The notes beneath the pieces were generated by a model. The model had not been told where the DNA came from. It saw only the letters and a program-made list of their open reading frames with translations, and did no database searches. The position numbers and the translations under genes were made by a program. A stretch of 13,296 nt of DNA from Dictyocoela muelleri (taxonomy: Eukaryota; Microsporidia): positions 1 to 13,296 of the forward strand of contig SDVU01000448.1 in the NCBI GenBank assembly GCA_016256075.1. The letters run 5' to 3'. Positions 7,686-13,296 of the stretch are shown here, in pieces; within the stretch, counting starts at the first letter, position 1, and every line of letters starts with the position of its first letter.

Positions 7686-8800
7686 ACACAAAGTGTGAAT
7701 AACCCCTTTTAGAAGGTCTCTGTTTTACAATTTGCCGCCCCTGTTCTAAATGTCGGAGCGTAAATAATATATAAAAAAATAAGCAAAGTCATTAACGTTA
7801 AAATACAATTACCAACAAAAAACATCGGGTATTTTTGTAAATGGCCCGAACTAAAGGTAGCTACCTTTAATTAACAATTTAAACATAAAAAATGATTTAA
7901 AAATATTTTTTTTATTTATTAAACTTTCATTTTAACATTTTAATATAAGATAAATAACTTTTGTTTGAGGTGTGCGTAAAAAACATTCATTTGAATTATA
8001 ATTCTAATGTCCATTAAATAACTTTTTTAAACAATCCATATTATTCGCGCATATTTTTTTATTGAAAGATACTCTTAACTCAAGAACTATTACGAAATTT
8101 CCTCGAAGTAAAATTTTAGGACAATTCTAATGAATATTTAGACTAAAACACGGGCAATAAGCTAATTAAATGATACAATTATATTTATGACACTCTGTGA
8201 CATGAGTAGACCTTCATTAATGAATACAACGAATCAAATGCCCGAGCAGTCGAATGTTTCAATAATATCTTAAATAAATATTAAATCAATGATGAGTGTA
8301 TAAATATAAGACCGAAGTACATTATTTTAAAAATATGTTTTTATTACATTAAAAAGAAACTTTTTTTAGAAAAAACGCTTAGTTCAAATTAATTTTAGAT
8401 AAATTTGTATTGAATTTCATTATTTTTTATATTTTAATTTTTTTTTTGTAAATTTTTTGACAGGTGTCAGAAATTTCGTGATAGATAGCGTCGTTAAATA
8501 ATCATTTTTAAAATAACTCCAAAAATTTTATTTTTTTTGTAAAATCAGGCGTAATAATAAAATAAAAAAAGTTGTGCTTTTCTTCGAAAGTGACCCGAAA
8601 TTCAGAAATAATTTCGGGACGATTATGAAAGATGACCCGAAACATCACGCACCGAAGGTGTGTGATGTTTTTGTTTGTAATTATATCTTTTTGTTAATGA
8701 TTTTGCTTTTTTTAATGTATTTTCTACTCTCTGACATTTAGAACAGGGTTGGTTCATTAAAAAATTGATATCCCTAAATGATAGGGCTATTCAAAATGTG
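7686..8800. mobile_element. Palindromic element C, split by an inserted element
   Basis: The left arm (ACAAAGTGTGAATAACCCC, GCCGCCCCTGTTCTAAATGT and following) stops at 7825. The hairpin tip and right arm resume at 8640 (CATCACGCACCGAAGGTGTG, then ATTTAGAACAGG and CCCTAAATGATAGGGCTATT at the outer end). The right outer end is fuller here than in A or B and gives the best view of the family terminus, approximately CACAAAGTGTGAATAGCCC. Taken without the insert it is about 300 bp, like A and B. Confidence 0.75.
7826..8639. mobile_element. 814-bp non-autonomous element nested in palindrome C
   Basis: The insert begins CGGGT and ends ACCCG, flanked on both sides by AAACAT (7820-7825 and 8640-8645), a 6-bp target duplication. 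The termini match imperfectly over about 28 bases when inverted (TCGGGT...CCCGAA at both ends). Further CCCGAA/TTCGGG motifs form a small hairpin near the right end (8593-8618). A perfect 16-bp palindrome AAAGGTAGCTACCTTT lies at 7853-7868. The interior is AT-rich with no ORF, so it is non-autonomous. The superfamily is unclear. Confidence 0.75.
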
Positions 8801-8814
8801 ATCAGAGATTTTTC

Positions 8815-9060
8815 TATTGATACACAGTTGTTCTGGGGGTGTTATTTAATTTAAGCTTTTTATATTCGATTATTATTTAAAATGAAATACTATATGTGGA
8901 AAAAAAGGGGTGGCAAATCTTGGCAAAATAAGTATTATTAATTTATGAAAAGCCTCTATCTACCTGCATCTTGCTGAGTATTGGGTAAAACAGAAGACGT
9001 GTATACAGCTGGGTATCTTTGCTGTGATATTACTTGAAAACAGCACAAAAGGTCTGAATA
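8815..9060 (+). repeat. SINE-like element, copy 3, 5'-truncated
   Basis: It shares blocks with copies 1 and 2 in the same order: ATACACAGTTGTTCTGG, ATGAAAAGCC, TGCTGAGT-ATTG-GTAAAAC, GTATACAGCTGGGTA and then a weaker tail. The tRNA-like head is absent; the copy begins directly beside the outer end of palindrome C. Stretches near 8885-8935 have no counterpart in the other copies. It is the most diverged of the three. Confidence 0.5.
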
Positions 9061-10004
9061 CTAGGATTGAAGTAATTTCCAGAACGCAATTATAGTTATT
9101 TTAACATATCTTGTGAATTTATTTCAAGAATTTTAGGGTTTTCCAAAAAAAACAGAAAAAAATCAAGAAAATTAGGAAAAATAAGGAATTTTTTTAAAAA
9201 AATTCTAACTATAAGCATTTATCAAGAATTTTATCCATTTATCTTAAAGTATGAAACTAACATTTAAATAAAGAAATTAATCTTTTACTGAATATAAATT
9301 AAATGATAAGCATTGTGCAAATTTGAAGCTAATATGGTTTTATATAAACAATATGTAATATTTTTAAATTTTTTATTTAAATCACGTTTTAAAGTAGAAT
9401 TGATTTTATTATCTATGGTTTTCGGACAAAGGTTAAATATACGGTCTGAGGAAGAATTTTACCTTCTAAGTGAGAATTTTGTAAGAGTTAATTGAAATGG
9501 AGAGGGATATATTTTGGGGTGGAGGTAAATTTTTTGACCCCTCTAATATGAATTTTGTTTTAGATAACATATGAAAGTCTAATATTGACAAAATTTTCAA
9601 TTTAAAAGTGGAGGGAAAAATTAAAAGGTGAGGAAAAATATAGATGGGGGAAAAATTGAAAGGATAGAAGAAAAATTAAAAAGTGGAAATTTAAAAAACT
9701 TTAATTTTTCGGGGATTCTTATTAAAAAAAACCCCTAAAAAGAACCTTATAAAAAACAACTATACAATCGCCTCATAAAAAACACATTTTATAATATTTT
9801 TTTGACCCGCTATATGAAATTCACAGTTTAAAAAATATATTAAATCTAAATTTTTTAGCCCTTATAATTTTCCTTACGACCTTAGAATTTTTCTCTCTGA
9901 CTTTATAATTTTTCTTTGCTACTTTATAATTAACTCTTGGCGATTTTCCCCATCTGTTCGTATAATTTCCTCTTGTACCGTATATTTAACTTTTGTCGGT
10001 TCTC
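9061..10004. other. Low-complexity AT-rich spacer with short repeats
   Basis: No supportable gene. At about 9590-9680 the plus strand is purine-rich with a loose 18-20-base rhythm (GTGGAGGGAAAAATT, GGTGAGGAAAAAT, GGGGGAAAAATT). At about 9860-9990 it turns pyrimidine-rich with a similar rhythm (TTTATAATTTTTCTC, TTTATAATTTTTCTTTGC). A related pair TTTTTTGACCC...ATATGAA occurs near 9530 and 9798 as direct repeats. These may be worn pieces of one old element, but no ends can be set. Confidence 0.45.
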
Positions 10005-10463
10005 GCCTGGCTAGATATCTCAATGGTTAACACTATTAAATGTAAATTTATGTATTGGGGTTCGAATCTCGCTGACGTCACTCTTTAATAAATAATGAGG
10101 GAATGGCATTAAGCAGTCATAACTATATAATTATAGTATAATATACAGTTGTTCCGGTGTTTGCTAGCTGATTAAGACTTGGTGAAATATGAAATATTGC
10201 AAATTGACGCTATTAGGTGTGTAGATGAGTGCGTCGACGCTCCTCCTCAAAAAGTAGTAAATAATAAAAAATCATGAAAAGCCACTAATTATTGGCATCC
10301 TGCTGAGTCATTGATAAAACGAAGATCGCGTATACAGATGAGCTTCTGGGTAGCTTAGGAAAATACGTATTATTGGAACACCAAGAACCAAAGTAACAGA
10401 TCTCGGTAGGAGACAGCTCTCCGGGTTGGAATTTATGGATGTTGTCAGCATGTAATATATATA
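10005..10463 (+). repeat. tRNA-headed SINE-like element, copy 2 (best preserved head)
   Basis: The head reads like the 5' half and T-arm of a tRNA, with an A-box-like TAGATATCTCAATGG and a canonical B box GGTTCGAATC. It is followed by a body of about 380 bases shared with the minus-strand copy at 2412-2885 and in part with 8815-9060. The 3' end is a TA-rich tract into which the pogo-like transposon has inserted. There is no coding capacity; short ORFs inside it are chance. This arrangement (RNA polymerase III promoter head, unrelated body, several diverged copies) is that of a tRNA-derived SINE. The partner LINE is not in the window. Boundaries are good to about 10 bases. Confidence 0.65.
10012..10068 (+). 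promoter_or_regulatory. Internal RNA polymerase III promoter (A and B boxes)
   Basis: The A-box-like stretch is 10012-10026 and the B box GGTTCGAATC is 10059-10068, about 33 bases apart, within the normal range for tRNA-type promoters. The B box is a full match to consensus. Confidence 0.55.
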
Positions 10464-10465
10464 TA

Positions 10466-10490
10466 CAGTGCACCCTCTATTTTTTTCCAC
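10466..10490. repeat. Left TIR of the pogo-like element
   Basis: CAGTGCACCCTCTATTTTTT followed by TCCAC. It pairs with 12338-12361, with one C/T difference and a one-base difference in T-tract length. Confidence 0.88.
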
Positions 10491-10514
10491 ATTTATGACC
10501 GAGAAAAAAAATGG

Positions 10515-10578
10515 AAAAAAAAAGGAGGGTGAAAAAAAGGAGGGTGGGGAAAAAAAGGAGAGTGGGGAAAAAGGAGAG
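10515..10578. repeat. Subterminal iterons AAAAAAAGGAGGGTG near the left end
   Basis: About four units of an A-tract followed by GGAGGGTG or GGAGAGTGGGG repeat at 16-18-base steps. They resemble the units of the right end (ATAGAGGGTGGAAAAA, 12313-12357) in direct, not inverted, orientation. Such arrays could be transposase-binding sites or products of slippage. Confidence 0.6.
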
Positions 10579-10639
10579 AAAATAAAAGATGAAAAAGAGT
10601 GGAATTTTGAAATTTAATAAATTTAAAAAAAAATTTAAA

Positions 10640-12206
10640 AAGAAATTATTTTTATTCATATAATTAAATATGGTCTTAAAATGAGTATTTTTCTCTTTAT
10701 AAAGAAAATCTTCTGTAATTTTTATTGCATCAATGTTTTCCTCTGTATTTAAATCAAAATAAAATATGAACTGTTTAAATTTCTTGAAACTTGACAATGC
10801 TTGCTTGCAGCTAAAATCTGTAAAATTCTTTTTAGAAAAAAAAATTGTATTCTTCCGAACTACTTTCACTCTCATTATATCTAAAATTTTCTTTTACAAG
10901 ATTAGCAATTTCAACATCTACTATTTTATCTTTTTCAACAATTTCTAACTCGAGCAAATCACCCTCCTCTGCTATATCTAATATATGAGCTTACTACTTA
11001 GAGATAGAAAGTTCTTAATACTTATTTCATTGATTAAACTGATTGTATTTTCATAGAGGCCTGTTTTATTTAAACATTATTCAATTGTCTTTTGTGTAAC
11101 TTCATTTCGGGCATATGATGTATAAATAACAGCATCTTTCAAAGTAAAATTTTAAAAAAGTTATTCTATATATATTCACGGAACAATTTGATTGACAATG
11201 CAGGATAATTGATAGTGATAGAACTTCGGTTTGAAGCCATTATTTCACCTGAATTTAAATGTTGTAGCCTCGATGCCGCATTTTAGACAAAAAACAAATC
11301 TCAATATGTGAGTAATCGTGTGGTATTTTATGAGTAAGAGAAAAACCTATAAACATAAGAATTTTTCTATTCGTGTTTTAATATCTTGATTAAAATCTAT
11401 CAACCAAAGGTTAAATTCATTTCTAGTCATCCATGCATTTTTATTGTATAAATATCTGCAAAATACACCAATAGAAAATTTCTTAAAAGTTTTATGTTCT
11501 TTTAAACTTTCCAATAAAGAATGGCTTTTTTTTCAGAACCATCTCTGTTGCAACAAATCAAAATGTAAATTCGATCTTTGGATTTTTAATTCCATTTCTT
11601 GCCCTAGATACCGAACTTTTTAGAATAGTCAATCTATAAAATAAGGCAGCTTCCTCACAATTAAATACATCTTTATGATCATATTTGGCAAGTTTTTTTT
11701 CGTAAATCTTATATGTTTTCATCATAATTTTCACTATAAACATTAATCTTCTCCCCATTGCACATTTTTTGATTAATATCATGCATTTGTTTATATTTTT
11801 GTAGCCATCCTACAGAAGCTTTAAAATTTTCAATTGCCTTTTTTTCATTGTCTTCAAATTCAGAATTGATAATTTTATTAACAATTTCCAAAGCTTTTTG
11901 TTGTAACATTGCATCACTATAAGAGCCGCCAGCTATCTCAACAGACTCGAACCTGTCAATTAAAATATTATCTAATCGTGTATATTTCTTATTTCTAACA
12001 TTGGTGTTAAAGTTGCAATTTATAGCATTTATTTCTCTTAAATTTTTTTCATTATCGACAAAAATTCTGATAGATCTTCTTTTAAGTCTTTTATAATTTA
12101 ATTGAGAATAAATCGGCAACTTTACTATGTTTTGAATATGAATTGATTTAAAATATTTTAAAATCTCAAGCTTTTCTTTTATTTTGAGGTAGGTTTGTTT
12201 TTTTTT
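10640..12206 (-). pseudogene. pogo/Tigger-like (CENP-B-type) transposase, broken
   Basis: Read from 12206 down, the parts come in family order: a first helix-turn-helix (KKKQTYLKIKEKLEIL...), a CENP-B-type second helix-turn-helix ending FKASVGWLQKYKQMHDI, then the DDE core and a Tigger C-terminus (DAVIYTSYARNEVTQKTIE near 11135-11080). The core is recognised from FNCEEAALFYRL, CCNRDGSEK, NAWMTRNEFNLWL, IEICFLSK and LQHLNSGEI. All three catalytic acids are replaced: Asp to Glu at 11654-11656, Asp to Gly at 11345-11347, and Asp to Asn at 11253-11255. There are several frame changes and stops, for example a frame change near 11709-11782, one near 11570 and a stop near 11494. The original start Met is not evident; the open frame running into the TIR (to 12383) is chance. 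The gene is dead, with no sign of domestication. Confidence 0.85.
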
Positions 12207-12337
12207 CAAACCGTGTTGGCAAAAAAAATGAAAAAAAATAGAATCTGGAAAGAAATAGAGGGAATGCGTGAAATTAAGAGTAAATGTCATAAAAAAAATA
12301 AAAAATGGAAAAAATAGAGAGTGAAAAAAAATAGAGG

Positions 12338-12361
12338 GTGGAAAAAATAGAGGGTACACTG
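12338..12361. repeat. Right TIR of the pogo-like element
   Basis: It ends AGAGGGTACACTG on the plus strand. The flanking inner sequence repeats TAGAGGGTG-GAAAAAA two to three times, so the TIR grades into iterons. Confidence 0.88.
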
Positions 12362-12447
12362 TATATAAAAGTAAAAAATGCAAAAAATCTTGATTTTTTC
12401 TTGGAAATATTGCAGGAAATTAAAAATTTTATATAAATATACAATCC

Positions 12448-13055
12448 TTGAAAAATTTCAAAAAGGGAATTGATGAATTTTTAAGAATATTTGAATTTTT
12501 AATTAATGATTGTTTACTTAAGTCACTATGTTTATCTTTTAACTATCAATATAATAATTTTAAAAAGTTTTATAAAAAGTTGGAAAATAATGTTAAAAAT
12601 AGATATTTCGACTCTTTAGAGCCTATAGGAGGTGATGGCATCATTGTAGAAATAGATTAAAGTAAGTTCGGAAAGAGGAAATACAATAGTGGACATTATG
12701 TGGAAGGTGTATGGGTTTTTGGTATGGTAGAGCGTACACCTAATCGAAGAATTATACATATTCCTGTAGAAAAAAGAAATTAAAATACACTAACTGAATT
12801 AGTCCTAAAATATATAAAACCAGGTAGTATTATATATATAGTTATTGTTGGAGAAGCTACTCTTGATTATCTTATTTTTACCAACATTATACTGTTAATC
12901 ATAGTATTGAATTTATAAATAAAGATAACGGTGTACATACAAATACGATAGAAGGAAATTGGTCTTCAATAAAGAAATATATAAAACCAAATTATCGTAC
13001 TATCGAAAAAATATGGTTACCATTAATGATTGTGATGAAAAAAAAGAGAAAATGA
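12448..13055 (+). pseudogene. Merlin (ISXO2/IS1016-type) transposase, broken
   Basis: The conserved core is clear: IGGDGIIVEID at the first catalytic Asp, then SKFGKRKYNSGHYVEGVWVF, GMVERTPNRRIIHIPVEKRN, LVLKYIKPGSIIY, HYTVNHSIEFINKDNGVHTN and TIEGNWSSIKKYIKPNYRT, which keeps the catalytic Glu. It is interrupted by TAA at 12658-12660 (where the family has Glu after VEID) and TAA at 12781-12783. A frame change follows in or near the ATATAT tract at about 12830-12840, with one more stop just after. The second acid, in the family motif SDCW, reads SYCW here (Asp to Tyr). The natural stop is TGA at 13053-13055. No ATG starts the first frame, so the 5' end is missing or altered. Merlin elements are known from microsporidia. 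No TIRs were found. It lies just right of the pogo-like element. Confidence 0.85.
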
Positions 13056-13220
13056 TATTCAAGGACTATTAAAAATGATTTTATAATTTTTTTGTATTGT
13101 ATTTTAATTTTGATTTTTATTTTAAAAAATAATAATTTTTTCTATATGATGTTACCTAAAGGTGAATTTAAAAAAAGATACACTCCTTTTTATCTCCATA
13201 ATTCGTATCTCTCCTTCTTA
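13056..13220. other. AT-rich tail after the Merlin relic
   Basis: Non-coding. It includes a small palindrome TTACCTAAAGGTGAA near 13154-13168. Nothing else is recognised. Confidence 0.35.
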
Positions 13221-13296
13221 ATTTTTATTTTTATTTTTATTTTTATTTTTATTTTTATTTTTATTTTTATTTTTATTTTTATTTTTATTTTTATTT
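13221..13296. repeat. ATTTTT hexanucleotide microsatellite, running off the window
   Basis: Pure ATTTTT units from 13221 to the last base, about 12.7 copies with no interruption, so the true length is unknown. The purity suggests recent growth or an assembly end in a hard-to-read repeat. Confidence 0.95.

Larger units (their letters stand above)
6853..7825. repeat. Tandem array with about 416-bp period
   Basis: The AGGGTCTTTA block recurs at 6881, 7298 and (as AAGGTCTCTG) 7713, that is at steps of 417 and 415. The spacers between palindromes A-B and B-C are also related to each other. Both contain ATTTATTAATAATA, an AACAAAAGTG, AATTAAGTTCAATAAATGT, TTACTTATCTC and GCTTACTTT before the next palindrome. 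The repeat is therefore of whole units (palindrome plus spacer), not three independent insertions. Confidence 0.75.
10466..12361 (-). mobile_element. pogo/Tigger-like DNA transposon, full length but dead (1,896 bp)
   Basis: Terminal inverted repeats of 24-25 bp begin CAGTG(C/T)ACCCTCTATTTTT at both ends, and a TA pair flanks each side (10464-10465 and 12362-12363). This is the TA target choice of the Tc1/mariner-pogo group, and the CAGT-type end is typical of pogo/Tigger. The interior codes on the minus strand for a CENP-B-like transposase, now broken (separate entry). It sits exactly at the TA-rich 3' edge of SINE-like copy 2, so it is younger than that SINE. All of its length is present. 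Confidence 0.88.

Noticed and set aside
9313-9495. 60-aa plus-strand ORF
   Set aside because: It begins with TTG, is short, and its composition follows the AT-rich background.
9714-9746. GGGG...CCCC hairpin as a transcription terminator
   Set aside because: The stem is only about four strong pairs, there is no gene next to it, and the genome appears eukaryotic.
10005-10080. A functional tRNA gene
   Set aside because: The boxes are good but the T stem pairs poorly, no anticodon arm or acceptor pairing is evident, and the same head occurs in a repeat copy at 2800-2885.
10285-10490. Two overlapping 60-62-aa minus-strand ORFs
   Set aside because: They are inside and antisense to SINE-like copy 2 and overlap each other; they are chance frames.
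10477-10639. Phe/Leu-rich C-terminal extension of the 132-aa minus-strand ORF as a membrane protein
   Set aside because: This part is translated iterons and TIR; the real match to the transposase C-terminus ends near 10640.
10766-10948. 60-aa plus-strand ORF
   Set aside because: It is the shadow of the C-terminal part of the pogo-like transposase on the other strand.
12207-12383. N-terminal hydrophobic stretch of the 224-aa minus-strand ORF as a signal peptide
   Set aside because: It is translation through the right TIR and iterons; the transposase homology starts only at about 12206.

Overview
The window is a gene-poor, very AT-rich stretch of a small eukaryotic genome dominated by mobile-element debris. 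The best guess is a repeat-rich microsporidian (an expanded-genome type such as Hamiltosporidium). Grounds: short intron-less genes; a CCC motif directly before a start codon; an AATAAA overlapping a stop region; a secreted LRR-like gene; and Merlin (ISXO2-type), Tigger/pogo and KRBA2-like integrase relics, all of which recur in microsporidian genomes. This assignment is inference; no rRNA or household gene is present to settle it.

Layout. 1-727 (minus): a fossil integrase cut by the window edge. 728-1774: AT-rich spacer. 1775-2254 (minus): a 159-aa membrane-anchored protein of unknown function. 2412-2885 (minus): a tRNA-headed SINE-like repeat. About 3190-3475: a strongly decayed Merlin transposase piece. 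3574-3807: a foldback (MITE-like) palindrome. 3937-4224: a 14-bp minisatellite of 20 full units ending 45 bp before the main gene. 4270-5694 (plus): a 474-aa putative secreted protein with an LRR-like C-terminal half and a possible Skp1/BTB-like N-terminal half. 5695-6852: spacer. About 6853-8800: three related palindromic elements in tandem at about 416-bp spacing, the third split by an 814-bp insertion with a clear target duplication. About 8815-9060: a truncated third SINE-like copy. 9061-10004: low-complexity spacer. 10005-10463: the best SINE-like copy, with recognisable A and B boxes. 10466-12361: a whole-length but dead pogo/Tigger-like transposon with TIRs and a TA duplication, inserted at the 3' edge of that SINE. 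12448-13055: a broken Merlin transposase. 13221-13296: an ATTTTT microsatellite running off the window.

Only two genes look intact (1775-2254 and 4270-5694). Both start with a hydrophobic segment, so both probably enter the secretory route. They point away from each other, with a SINE, a Merlin relic, a foldback element and a minisatellite between them, so there is no operon-like or pathway relation to infer. The least ordinary content is the SINE-like family, the tandem palindrome array with its nested insert, and the minisatellite-headed LRR gene.
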